Below are positions 1 through 10,678 of a stretch of DNA of 64,000 nucleotides, one piece after another (positions within the stretch are counted from its first letter, which is position 1; the number at the start of each line of letters is the position of its first letter). Both the position numbers and the translations under genes were made by a program. Under the pieces are notes generated by a model that was given only the letters and a program-made list of their open reading frames with translations, searched no databases and was not told where the DNA came from. This DNA is from Crithidia sp. LVH-60A (Eukaryota > Euglenozoa > Kinetoplastea > Trypanosomatida > Trypanosomatidae). The stretch is taken from NCBI GenBank assembly GCA_030078075.1, contig CP119637.1:1364501-1428500 (forward strand). Reading direction: 5' to 3'.

Positions 1-3000
1 ACACACACACCTACAAGCACACACAGACGCCGCAATCAGCAGCATGAAGTCAGAATGGGAGAGCGGAGAAAAGCGGCATTTAGAAAGAAGAATTTGAAGC
101 TTAGCGAAAAGGTTTCCCCCCAACCCCCCCCTTTTAAAACCCCTCCCTTCTTAATTTTTTATTTTGGGATTCATCTCTTGTGCCTTTTCTCTCTTCTGTG
201 TGCGCTTGTAAGTAGTGTGCACCTTATATATGCTACGCCTTTATAAACTCAAGAGCCGCCAACGCGGCAGTGCAGTGGCCCTCGCAAAAGCTAAAAGAGA
301 AAAACAAATCGGCTCGACAAAGGGCATAAAAAAGATGCCGTGAACAAGGGAAGTGATGGAAAGCAAAAATGTGGGAAAGAAAGGAACAGTGATAAAAGAA
401 GGAGAATCTCAAAAACAAAAACAAAAGGCAAAAAAAACGGGGAGCGAAGAAAAGCAGGTACAGAAAAAAAGAAAACACAGAAGGAGAAAAAAAAATACCA
501 CAAAGATGAAGAGGGAGGAGCGAGGTCAGAGAGAGATAGAGCTCGACTTTCCCCAATTCCTGTTGTGATCAGATGTCTTCGATTTCAGACTTCTAAATAT
601 ATAAACTTCTTTGATTATGTTTAGTAATTTTAAGAGAGGGGTGCGTTCGAACGAGGAAATAAAAAAAGTACAGAAGGACGAGAGCGAATTCGTTTTCCGG
701 TTGTTATGGAAGAAGAAGAACAGAAAAAAAAAAGAGCGTAGAGGGGAGGGAAAAGTGGAGGAGAGGGGGGGAGTACAAAACAGCAAAAAAAAATAGAGAA
801 TAAAACATACCGAGAGATCGAGAAGCGGTAATGGAAACGAGAAAAGAGAAGAGAAAAAAACAAAGAAACTATAAGAGAGAGCATTTGAGCACTCTCTTCT
901 GTTACGTAGAAAGGCACTCGATATCCGCTGCTTTATATCCACAAACAGCATTTTGTTCTTGTAGGTTTATCATTAAAGCCGCATTGATTGTTTTACAAGT
1001 CAGCGTTATACCTGATCGATGTACCAAAATCAACAAAAATTAAGGAGAAAAAAGAAACAGGAAGCGAGATTTTAGAAAAGAAAAAGCTATCGGCGAATAA
1101 ACGGTGTTTTTTTTTTTTTTGTATCGGCCCTCCGTCTCTTCTGCTTTGATCGATTTGAGATGTGCGGGTGATAAGCATGTGGGCTGTTTGTTTTGATATT
1201 GTGATATACTTTTTTTTTTTTGTTTGTTCGTTGCACTCGCTGTTATCTACGTGCATGTGTGGCTCCGTATGTCGTAAGAGTACGTGTCGCGCGTGCGTGT
1301 GTGTTTGTATAAACGTGCGTCTCCTTTTCTTCTTTGGTGCTGACTCAAAACAAAAAAAAGGCACTACTTCAGCCCTGCGCACCCATTAAAAGCAGCAGTT
1401 GACTAGCTACACGTGGTGCGCGCCACAACTTGCGCAGTTGAGAGGGGCAGCGAAGAAGAAAAAAAAGGGATAAAAGCAGTATTTGTTTTGGGGGTTTGCT
1501 TCAATAAATGTATGTCAAACAAGGAGTACTCAGCATAAAGAGCAGAAAAACAATTGAGACGCGGAACGGGAAAGCGCACAAACACATGCACACTCAAGCG
1601 ACAGGCGCACCGACAAAAACAAAAGCCACGAAAGAGAACACGTAAGACAGAAACGGCGCGCGTGGTGCGCGTGTACTGATCACAAGCAGAAAAAAAAAAG
1701 AGGATTGAATCAACCAACCAAGTCCTTTTCTACCAACTTTACTTTCATTTTTTTTCTTTTAGACCTTGTCAAAAAAAAAAAAAAGATATGCAGCTTATAA
1801 TAATAAAAAGAGGATCTCAGGTAGCAAAAAAAGGAAGAAATATATAAAAAAAAGAACGGGAGCGGTGGAGGTTCGAAAGCATTCTTTTTCAAGACGAAAA
1901 AAAAGGGGGGAGGAGTAGAAGCAGCACGTGGTCTCGACGTAGCGACAGCTCAAAAACAGGAATCGATCGTTAAAAAACAGTGAATACACTTTTAGAAAAA
2001 AAAGCTTTCGAAAAACAAAAAAGACGAAACACAGAGAATAGGTGAGGGGGGGAGAACAAAAAATCAAAATTGAGCGGCAGCATCCGGCGCTCGCCTCGAC
2101 GAGAATATAAAAACAAAAAGAACAGAAAATGAAAAAGAGATTCTTGAACTGACGAGGTGGAGAACATAAGCGAAAACATGAGGTGGATACGTGGAAAACC
2201 CTCAAAGCACCAGATACACAATATCACATTCATTTGATGCCGTTGCAAGGTTCTGAATGTGTATTTTTTTGTTTGTTTGTTTGTTTGGAACGCTATGATG
2301 ATATCGAATTTTGTTGTTGTTGTGGAGAGGGGAAGAGGGTCTGCCAGTTCAGCTGTGCCATTTATTTTCCCACTTCTAGTACAGTGTGAAGCGCCGAGAG
2401 CGCACGCTGCTTTGTTAGTGAACAGGGAAAAGGGGGTAGAGGAAAAAAAAAGAGAAAGCAGGGGGGAGAACAGAAAACTCTTAAGAAAGCCAAAAAAAAA
2501 AAAATGAGGTGCAGCATGGGAAAAACAAAAGCCGGATACAGGTCGAAGAAAAGAAGAATCGAAAGAAAAACATACCAGCAATTAAAAAAAAAAAGAGTGA
2601 GATCGGGCACAGCACCGTGAATTACATTTCTGAAATGTTGTTTATTCGATTTTTTTTTTTTATGGAGGCGAGAGCGCGAAGGAAAAGAAACGCTTGTGAG
2701 ATCCGTTATGATTAGCATCGTTGGTAGAAAGAAGGAAGGTGAAAAACAAGAAAAAAAAGTTTAAAGCCCCGCGTTAGACAAGCACGCGCGCACATAAAAA
2801 GACGTCACACACACACACGTCTGTACCGTCCTCATACAAGGAGCAGCTCCCACATGACTCACACACACCGCACGAGAAGAAACAGGTGCGACGGTTTATT
2901 TCAAAAGGAGGCCGATCAAAAAAAAAAAAAAAGACATAAAAGCTAAAAGAGATAGAACAGAAACAAAATAATAAAACACAACAGATTCGAATACCTGAAG

Positions 3001-4544
3001 AGAGAGGGAAGAACTTATCCGTGAAAAAATCTGGACGAAGAGATAGCAAGTCAAGCGCTTGCTTTGTTTTGTTGTTGTTGTTGCTTTCTTTTGAGTTTTG
3101 TTCGTTCACTGAACGGTGCAGTGAACATCAGTACAGGAAGTTGAAAGAAAAGAAAAATCTCTGGCTTTAATATATATATTATGTATTACTGTGTGCTTGC
3201 TCGTTTGAGGAAGCTTGACATTTATATTTTTTATCTTTTTTGTTTCATCTGATATTTTTTTCTTTTGCGGGTGGGTGCGTGTATGTCGAGGAATACGATA
3301 ATCTCTTCTTAGCTCGATATCAATTAAAAATATATTTTTTGTATCACGTCCTTTTTTTGTTCTTTTGCCTCTCTTTGTTTCTTCGGAATTGTGGAAGCCG
3401 CATGCGCGTTGTGTGCAGCTGGAACTTCGTGAGAGAAGAATATTCATAAAAAGCAAAAAGGAGAAGGCGTCGATGTTAATCTGCTTTTTTTGTTGTTGTA
3501 GGGTACGATGTCGTTGAAAGAGAAAAGGAAAACACAGGGAACGGGTGCCACGTGAACACGCGCAGCCAATTGGCAATTTAAAATGATAAAGAACGAAAAA
3601 AGAAGAGCAAGCAGAGTAGCAATAGACGAATGAAAAAGAAGGGTAAAAATTGTAAAGCAGCTGTGAGTGGGGGAGAGAAAAGGGGGAAAAAGAGTGTGGG
3701 GGAGGAAGAGTTTAACCGTGAAAGGAAAAGACATACACACGCACACACGAGAAAAAAGGAAAGAAGAAAAAAGAAAAGATTGAAACCAACAGTAAAACAT
3801 TTGTTTTTTTTTTTTACCCAAAGGAGAAGAAACGGGAAAGAAAAGAACAAAGCAGAAGCAGAAGATCCTGGCAGTGATCAAGGGTAAAGAGAAAAGAGAA
3901 GAAAAACAATCGGACGTACGGAGTTGACTACATTGATGTATGCGCACTCCTTCTTTTGCTTGCTTCTCCCAGCGCAACTGCTTTATGTTTATTTTCTTCA
4001 CTTGCTTGTTTACCGGGTCAGCTTCTGGCACGTACACACACACACACACACACTGGAACGTCAACACACTACGGACACATACACACAGACTTCTTTTACC
4101 TAGAAGAGGTGGTAAAGGGTGAAGCTTGTCTCCTCACGTTCTTCTCTGCGCTTACTAGCTCACTCGTTGGTCGCATACGTGGCAGGTGTATTGCCGCCAC
4201 TTGACGCGCTCAAACTTTAGCAGATCGGTTTGGAGAGAACTGAGAAAAAAAAAAAGAAGGCAAGCGGAGAATGCAGAGAAACAGAGCTTCCACTGATTCC
4301 CCAATCTTTGTCACACGTGCATGTATCAAAGCGTGTCTGCGGGTCCTTCACCATCGCACAAAAAATCGGCACAGGCAGGAGACAGAGAAGGGGTAAGAAG
4401 AAGAAGAAAGGAGCAGCGATGTCCGTCACCGCAGACTTGTCCTCATCTTTCGATTTTTTCTCCCTTTCTTTGACCTCCTCCGTTCGTCTCCTTTTTGTTT
4501 TGTGTGCGGTCGTGTGTGTACGTTGGGAAAAGCTTCAGCGGGAC
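1..4544. other. Long gene-free spacer downstream of the CCCH gene
   Basis: About 4.5 kb with no ORF of coding character on either strand. The plus strand is dominated by A/G runs, so the transcribed minus strand is pyrimidine-rich. There are short T/G-rich islands near 2230-2320 and 3170-3440, and simple repeats at 1-10 and 4034-4053. By position it is the 3' untranslated and intergenic sequence after the CCCH zinc-finger gene. Long 3' UTRs are common for trypanosomatid RNA-binding protein genes, but the poly(A) site cannot be placed from sequence. Confidence 0.6.
4034..4053. repeat. (AC)n microsatellite
   Basis: Ten uninterrupted AC units read on the plus strand, inside the 3' flank of the CCCH gene. 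A shorter AC run opens the window at 1-10. Confidence 0.85.
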
Positions 4545-6305
4545 TTAACAAGGGAAGAGCATCGACGGGTAGATTGGGCTGCCGTTGTTCGACGCGCTCA
4601 CACCGGTCCTGCCCCGATGCATCGGCGGGTGCGAGTAGGGGTTCTGCGAGGGGTAGGCGGCCATCGCGCTCGACGACTGCACCAGCATGGCGTTGGCCGG
4701 CATCGAGAAGCCCGCCGGCGCCGCCACCGCACCGCTCGGACCGCGCTGGTAGTCCACGTTCACTGTCATGGCGGACGAGTGGCTCGTCGCGGGCGCCGAC
4801 GCCGCCTGCGCACCACCGCTGCTGTTCGCGGTCGTCGTGTGCAGCGGCACGAGCTGCTGACGCTCCGGCACCCACATGAAGAGGGCGTCGCCGTAGCGCA
4901 CCAACGCACCCGAGGGCAGCTGGGCCGCCGTCAGCAGCATCGCTGCGCTGGACGGGGTGGGGTGGGATGGGTTGACAGGGAGCTCGCCAAAGCTCGGCGG
5001 CGTGGCGGCGCAGGGTGGGGTGGTGCGCAGGTGGGCAGCGCCGGCAGGCTCCTGCGGACGCTGCTGCTGCTGCGGGGCCATCATCGCCGCCGGCATCCCA
5101 CCACGCACAGCGGCTGGCGCAGCAGCAGGGGCAGCAGGCTGACCACTGGGCTTGGCGAGGATGACGGGGTGGATGAAGTGGCACAGCGCACCGCGAGCAC
5201 ACTTCTCACGCTCGAAGTGTTTGCAAACACGGAGCGGCGCCGTCGAAGGCAGCCGCAGCGCCTCCTGCCCACCCACCGTCGTGTACACCATCTCCGACGG
5301 CAGCGCCTGCGGTGTGTTGCCGCTCGCCCCCTCCGCGCCCTTCACGTACACCGCGTAGCCGCTCGGCAGGCAGGGGTAGACGGTCTCGGCCATCGAGGCC
5401 ACCGGCGTCGACCAGTGCACCTGGAAGGAGTGCACAGACGCGGGGTCCGCCTTCTTGCCCTTCGTCTCCGCCGCGCTCTGCACGGCGCGCAGCTTCTCCG
5501 GGTCGCAGTGAATGAAGTCACAGTCGGCGCCGTGGTGGCACGTCGCGCCACTGCAGTACGTCTTGCACAGGCAGAAGGAGAAGAGGAGCTTGTCGCGGTT
5601 GCGGCGGCGGTAGTTGCGGCTGCCCAGCGTCGTCTGGATGTACTCTGCGGGGATGGAAAGCATCACCCGCTTGTCGGGCGTCAGTACGTTGAAGTTCTCC
5701 TCCGCCAGTCCGCTGCCGATGTTGGCCAGCGCGTTCGACACCGCCGTGTTGTGGCGCGACGTGTGGGACGCAGAGAGGCGGGTGGTCACCGACGACCCGG
5801 TGCAGCGCGACGCCGCAGCAGACGGCGGCTGGTCGGTGTGCGAGCTGGCGCTGCTGCTGCCCGTCAGCGTATTGGACGAGGAAGAGGCGGGGTTGTGAAA
5901 GGTTGTGTTGGAGCCGCAGCCGCAGCCGCCGTCCTTCACCGCATTGCTGGGCTGCAGCAGCTGCTGCCCCGCTGCCTCGTCGATGTCGTGGTGCTGGAAG
6001 AGGTGCAGAAAATCATCACCAGAGGTGGAGGCGTTCGGCAGGCCGTTCGCGGTTGTGCGGCTGCGGCTGGGGAGCTCCGGCATCTTCAACTGCTCCGAGG
6101 CTTCGTTCGCGCCACCGCAGCGGATGTTGTGGGCGTCGTCGTCGACGCGGCACGACAACATGCGCAGCAGTGCCCGCACATCCGCCTCGTCGGGGACCGG
6201 CGGGTTACTGGTGCGGCTGCTGTCGAAGGGGTCCTTCTCGGTGTAGGCCCACGCTGAGGCGCTGGGGGCACCGAAGGTGGGAACGTCGCGAAGATTGGCA
6301 AACAT
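4545..6305 (-). CDS. CCCH-type zinc finger protein (ZC3H family)
   Basis: A 586-residue intact reading frame starting at an ATG (6303-6305). It has two CCCH fingers: residues 247-266 with spacing C-x8-C-x5-C-x3-H and residues 361-379 with C-x7-C-x5-C-x3-H, about 95 residues apart. A conserved-looking basic block (residues 205-245, with YRRRNRDK) precedes finger 1. The first 200 residues are Ser/Thr/Asn-rich and the last 200 are Ala/Pro/Gln-rich, probably disordered. CCCH proteins in trypanosomatids bind mRNA and control its stability or translation, which matters because transcription is polycistronic. The finger pair resembles the ZC3H20/21/22 group, but I would not assign an orthologue without alignment. 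The gene sits at the downstream end of the cluster, before a 4.5 kb gene-free stretch. Confidence 0.9.
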   Translation of the reverse strand: MFANLRDVPTFGAPSASAWAYTEKDPFDSSRTSNPPVPDEADVRALLRMLSCRVDDDAHNIRCGGANEASEQLKMPELPSRSRTTANGLPNASTSGDDFLHLFQHHDIDEAAGQQLLQPSNAVKDGGCGCGSNTTFHNPASSSSNTLTGSSSASSHTDQPPSAAASRCTGSSVTTRLSASHTSRHNTAVSNALANIGSGLAEENFNVLTPDKRVMLSIPAEYIQTTLGSRNYRRRNRDKLLFSFCLCKTYCSGATCHHGADCDFIHCDPEKLRAVQSAAETKGKKADPASVHSFQVHWSTPVASMAETVYPCLPSGYAVYVKGAEGASGNTPQALPSEMVYTTVGGQEALRLPSTAPLRVCKHFEREKCARGALCHFIHPVILAKPSGQPAAPAAAPAAVRGGMPAAMMAPQQQQRPQEPAGAAHLRTTPPCAATPPSFGELPVNPSHPTPSSAAMLLTAAQLPSGALVRYGDALFMWVPERQQLVPLHTTTANSSGGAQAASAPATSHSSAMTVNVDYQRGPSGAVAAPAGFSMPANAMLVQSSSAMAAYPSQNPYSHPPMHRGRTGVSASNNGSPIYPSMLFPC

Positions 6306-6522
6306 GGCTCTGACACGGTGGGGAAGTTTGTCGCTGTTCTGGTTGCTGCGATCGTTTGCTTGTGAATGTTCTGACGGGACTACCTGAGATTCGGGTTGCT
6401 TGATCAGGACGCTTCACACTGTTACTGCGATCTTGATGTTGGTGATTTTTTTTTGCTGATCTTGTGCCTCTCTGACAATTTTCAGTCTGTAGCTGTGGCG
6501 GTTCGCTGCAATGAACGCGTAG

Positions 6523-6580
6523 CTGCAGACAAAGAAAATGAAAGGAGGGGAAGAGAGAAGGAAAAAAAACGGCGACTTTA
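6523..6580 (-). promoter_or_regulatory. Predicted trans-splice acceptor of the CCCH gene
   Basis: On the minus strand a pyrimidine-rich run (about 6580 to 6533) is followed by an AG at 6523-6524, which would give a 5' UTR of roughly 217 bases before the ATG at 6305. This is inferred from the usual polypyrimidine-AG pattern; other AGs nearby could be used. Confidence 0.4.
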
Positions 6581-8414
6581 AAGAGGAAACAAAAAGCGCT
6601 TTAGCCAGAGGCAACGCGCCTGTTATTTTTATGTTGTTCGGTGCTGATTCAAGAAGTCTGCGTGGTTGCGGAGCACTGCGTTTGCCTTCTTGAGAAACAC
6701 ACCCTGAACTTGCAGGAAGCGATCACGTGGCCTTGCGGGGGAAGAGTGGAGAAGGATAATGCGAGCAAAAAAAAAAGTCAAAGAAATTGAAAGCAGTGAT
6801 CAACAGCAAACAAGAGAAAAAGAAAAACAAAGTCGAAATCTCTTCTTGTTGTTGTTTTTGTTAGTTTTGTTTTGTTTTTCTTTTCCGGTTCGGCTTTCGT
6901 ACTTGATAACGGAGACAGGAAAGTCGAAAGGGAAAAAGAAAAACTGAGGGCGTTTGGCGTCTCACAAGCAAAAGAACACAAGTTTTTTTTTTTTTGAATC
7001 GATGAAAGCAAAAAAAGGGAATGCGCAAAAAAGGGGAAACAAAAAAGCACCGTTTTTCGAGTTCGTCCCTGTGCAGCGAGAGCTTTTTTTGCAGAGGAAG
7101 GTAAATGGGGCAGTTGACGGCGAACAAGGAGGGGGCAGCGAGGTGGAAGAAGAAGAGAGGGTATACGGGTGAGAAGGCAAGAGCAGCACTTCACACGCCT
7201 CAAATGGAGGGGTTTCGTGAGCGAGAATGAGAGCGAGAGCGAGAGAGATAAAGATGCGACGGTGAGGCGAGTAAGTAGCGAGAAAGAGAAAGAAATGAAA
7301 AAAAATGGGGGACGAAGATTGCGTGAACAGGTAAATATATATAGAGAGATAAATATATATAAACAGAAACCGAAGTAGAAAGGAAAAAGGGGAAACACGA
7401 AAAAAAAGGTGAGTCGAGAAGGGACACAGCAAATACGGGTAGAGGTGGGTGTATAGTACCTTCACGAGAGAGAAAAATTTTTGTGTGTGTGTGTTTTTTC
7501 TTTTTGGTTTTACTCCTGCTCCGCGAACGAAGGAAAACAAAACCGCAGCTCACGCACGCACGCAGGTAAAACAAAAAAGAAAAAAGAGAGAAAAAAAAGA
7601 AAAAATGAAAAAGGATTTAGCGAAAAGAGTCACACAGAAAGAGAAAGGGGCGAAAGGACGGCTTCTCGAGAGCTTCGGTATCAAGCTGAGAGTACAAGAA
7701 GGGATATTTTTAAAGAAGGAAAAAAAAAAGATGATGACTTTTTTTTGGTTCTTTGAAATGGGAGAATGGATACGCCTTGTGGTAGAATGAAGACGGGATA
7801 TGCTTAAGAGAGATCCACGAGAGCACGTCAGTCGATTCGTATTTTCCGTTCTAGAACAGTGAGAACTTTTTTTCTGCTGTTGTTGTATTCCTTTTTTTTC
7901 TTTTTGAACAAACCTACAGACGAGAGATGACAAGACGGGTGTTTACGCAAACGGAAAAAAAAAATGCAGTCACAAGAAAAGTGAAAGGAGCGGAAGCAGA
8001 ACGCAATCGAAGTGAAGCAAAAACGTTGGCAGCTATCAAATGCCAATATTTCCACAGTACTTCCTTTTTGTTTCCGTGAAGTCTTCAGTGTTAGTGGGAG
8101 TGAAACTAAAGATTGCGTGCGTTGTCGTATCCGCGTTATTTTTTTTTTCTTTTCGTCTGTCTTTCGATTGTACGTGTTGAAGAAAAAGAAAAAGGAAGTA
8201 TTGGTTTTTTTTTTCGCAGTATTGTGTTCTTGAGAAAAGTGGAAGGGGGACTGAGATCGATGGGTGGTGGTGCGACAACGTGAACTATCTTACTAGCTGT
8301 AGAAACCAAAAATACAAGTCTGCGTGGATGGTTGTGCGTGTGTATTTATTAGTAGGTGTAATTACGAAAATTTTGCGTTGTGATTCGAGAAGGCAGATCC
8401 AAGAGTGAGAGGAA

Positions 8415-8432
8415 AGAGAGAGAGAGAGAGAG
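8415..8432. repeat. (GA)n microsatellite
   Basis: Nine AG units on the plus strand, reading as CT repeats on the transcribed strand, where they may serve as part of a polypyrimidine tract. Confidence 0.75.
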
Positions 8433-9232
8433 CGCGCGATTTCAAAAGAGGCATGCGAAAACAGATCTAAAAAGAACACAACAATTATAAGCAGATAACA
8501 TCGCATTCATACGCACCAGTGCCTTGAGGTGCGCTATTTTCCTCGCTCTTGTGGTGTATTGATGTAGCAAAGGTATAGCGATTGGCCTAAATGTCTCGAG
8601 TCCGGCAGTCTGCTACGCCTCCAAACTTTCTTTTTTTTTATTTTTATTTCATTATGTTGTCCATTGCATGTAACACTTTTTTTCAAGGTTAGCAAGTGTT
8701 TGGGGAGAGGTAGCACCGTTCTTTGAAAAGAAGAGAGAAAGGAAAAAAATGCATTTATCACGAAGCGGTCTTCGCGTCGATTCATGCGCGCTGAATCAGG
8801 AAAAGGAAAAAAAGAGGCCTGTAGGTGGCTGCCCTTCCCGACTCACTGCCCATTCTCTCCACTGCACTGGTAAAAACAAAAGATCAAGAGAGGCAGCGAG
8901 TAGCAGCTTCACAAAAGGGGAAGGGAATTTTGCAGCCCTGAGGACAAAAAAAAAAGCGGTTCGAATGTGGGAAAGGAATAGAAAAAAAAAAAGATAATTT
9001 CAAAGTCTGCAACGCTCACGCTTGCATTGGCTGCAAACCCCGTCAAAGTGAAAAAAAAACTTAAGCAATGCAGCTCTTATGGCTGACAGATGAGCACTCA
9101 TCTTTAGCACTGAGCTTCTCGATAGCCACGCACGTGCGTAACTCCTCCTGCGTTTTTCTTTTCTTTTTTCGCCTCCACTTGAAGCAATTTGATCCGCCAA
9201 GCTTGGAGTTCCTTTGCGTTATTTTTTATTCG

Positions 9233-10123
9233 TTAAGCATCTTTGCGGCTCCGAAAGTCGCGCGTGTTCTCGTACACGTTGCAAATATGCTCCGCTGGTC
9301 CCTTCTTAGTCAGCCACTCCATCATCACCTTCACCTTTTTCAGCTGCTCGTCGTTCGTTGCGTCCACCACCTTGGCAGGCAGCTTCCCTGCCGGATCCAT
9401 GTCCATCGCAAAGGTAAAGGTCAGCGAGCCATCGGCCTCCTCGACGCCGAGCACACAGTAGTGGTAGACGCGGCCGAGCACGTGGCCCTTCACCAACTCC
9501 GACTCACTACCCGTGTAGTCTATGGAGCACTGCATGAAAGCCATCAAGTTATCGCTGCGTGCGGCCGCACTGCTGCTGCTGCTGCTCGTAGTGCCGAGAG
9601 ACGATGGACGCAAACCCAGCGCCTCCTGCTGGGCCGGGTCCAGCAAGCAGCCAAGCGCCGTGTACGACACCATCTGCCGCGGCGAGACAAGGATGACAGG
9701 AGAGCGGAAGTTGTTGCGCTGCACCGTCACGTTGCCTGCGACAAACTTGTCGACGTGGTTCTCGGTGATGAGGTTGTCGTACTTGTAGATGTTGCTCTCC
9801 TCGGGGTCGTCGCGGAAGTCCTTGTCGTCCATCAGCAGATGCTCGAGGGTGGCGGCGTTGCAGTTCGGTACCTTGGCGGTGAAACGAATCGCCTTCTTGT
9901 TGCTGTGCTTGCTCGGCCTCTCATCCCACACGATGTGGTGGGACTCGTCTGTCTTTTTGGTGGTCCAGCCAGGTGACTGCACAAAGGCAATGCAGTCACG
10001 GATGACTTTGTTGAAGCCACCCACACCGATTTGCAGCATGTGCAGCTCCTCCTTGTCAGCGGCGGTGAGGGCTGCCTCCGCCTTCATGGGGGCCGGCGGC
10101 TGACGCTCGTGCTTTCGCTTCAT
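9233..10123 (-). CDS. START domain (StAR-related lipid-transfer) protein
   Basis: A 296-residue protein. I chose the ATG at 10121-10123 (MKRKHERQ) over an open extension of 40 residues upstream, because that extension is Phe/Leu/Ser-rich and looks like translated pyrimidine-rich 5' UTR. Residues about 40-275 fit a START fold: a front block ending in GWTTKKT, a central block with NVTVQRNNFRSPVILVSPR, and a C-terminal block with GRVYHYCVLGVEEADGSL and a DMDPAGKLPAKVV segment like the family's 'DPxGxLPxxxV' signature. START domains bind a lipid in a hydrophobic tunnel. A Ser/Ala-rich insertion (about residues 178-195) splits the domain. There is no signal peptide or membrane segment, so it is probably cytosolic. 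The lipid ligand cannot be predicted. Confidence 0.75.
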   Translation of the reverse strand: MKRKHERQPPAPMKAEAALTAADKEELHMLQIGVGGFNKVIRDCIAFVQSPGWTTKKTDESHHIVWDERPSKHSNKKAIRFTAKVPNCNAATLEHLLMDDKDFRDDPEESNIYKYDNLITENHVDKFVAGNVTVQRNNFRSPVILVSPRQMVSYTALGCLLDPAQQEALGLRPSSLGTTSSSSSSAAARSDNLMAFMQCSIDYTGSESELVKGHVLGRVYHYCVLGVEEADGSLTFTFAMDMDPAGKLPAKVVDATNDEQLKKVKVMMEWLTKKGPAEHICNVYENTRDFRSRKDA

Positions 10124-10678
10124 CACGAGCAAAAGTTCTGTGCGGGTTTGTGTGGGTGGAGGTGACTCTGCTTGGTGGACCAGAGAGAGCAAAAGGTATT
10201 GCGAGGGTTTGTTCAGAGAGAAGGAGAAGGTGAAAAAAGTCACGAGTTAGGGGACGAAAATATAAACGACGTTCCGCAACAGAGGAGTTGCAAACGAAGG
10301 TGAAATATTTCCTACAAAAACACAAACTCTCTCTCTCTTTCTCTTCATCATGACACCAGGAAATATGCCAGAGGGAGGAAACAGGAAGGGGACTACGCAG
10401 TAGAACAAGAGGGACAACCTTCAGCAGCACCTCGGCGATGCGCAAGACAAGATAAAAGGCAGTGCTCTAATGCTCTTGAGAGACACGCTGCGTACACGTT
10501 CATTCCTCCACGAGCGAAGCACGTCCGTTCGTGCTTCGACAGAGAAAACGAAAGAGCAGGCGTTTCGAGCACTACAGCTGTTGTTCTTAATCTTGTTATC
10601 TTTGTCTGTTTGTTGTTGTTCTTTTAAGGCGTGAAACACACGAAATCTGTGAAGAAACCTGTAGCAGAAGTGCTTTAT
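10124..10678. other. Spacer between helicase and START genes
   Basis: About 555 bases without a gene: 3' flank of the DEAD-box helicase gene and 5' flank of the START gene. Pyrimidine-rich and purine-rich patches alternate. Nothing else was recognised. Confidence 0.55.

Larger units (their letters stand above)
6306..9232. other. Gene-free spacer between START and CCCH genes
   Basis: About 2.9 kb without a convincing gene. It holds the 3' flank of the START-domain gene and the 5' flank of the CCCH gene. A/G runs on the plus strand are frequent, with an AT-rich patch at 7330-7365 and a GA repeat at 8415-8432. A candidate splice acceptor for the CCCH gene is listed separately. No tRNA or snRNA was recognised. 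Confidence 0.6.

Noticed and set aside
4230-6257. Long open frame on the plus strand opposite the CCCH gene
   Set aside because: It is a shadow of the GC-rich gene on the minus strand: extremely Arg/His/Val-rich, no domain, and opposite to all other genes.
9068-9976. 302-residue plus-strand open frame opposite the START gene
   Set aside because: His/Arg/Val-rich antisense composition with no recognisable domain; the minus strand encodes a START domain there.
10124-10243. 40-residue N-terminal extension of the START protein
   Set aside because: It reads like translated pyrimidine-rich 5' UTR and does not resemble a targeting signal; the downstream ATG gives a normal START protein.
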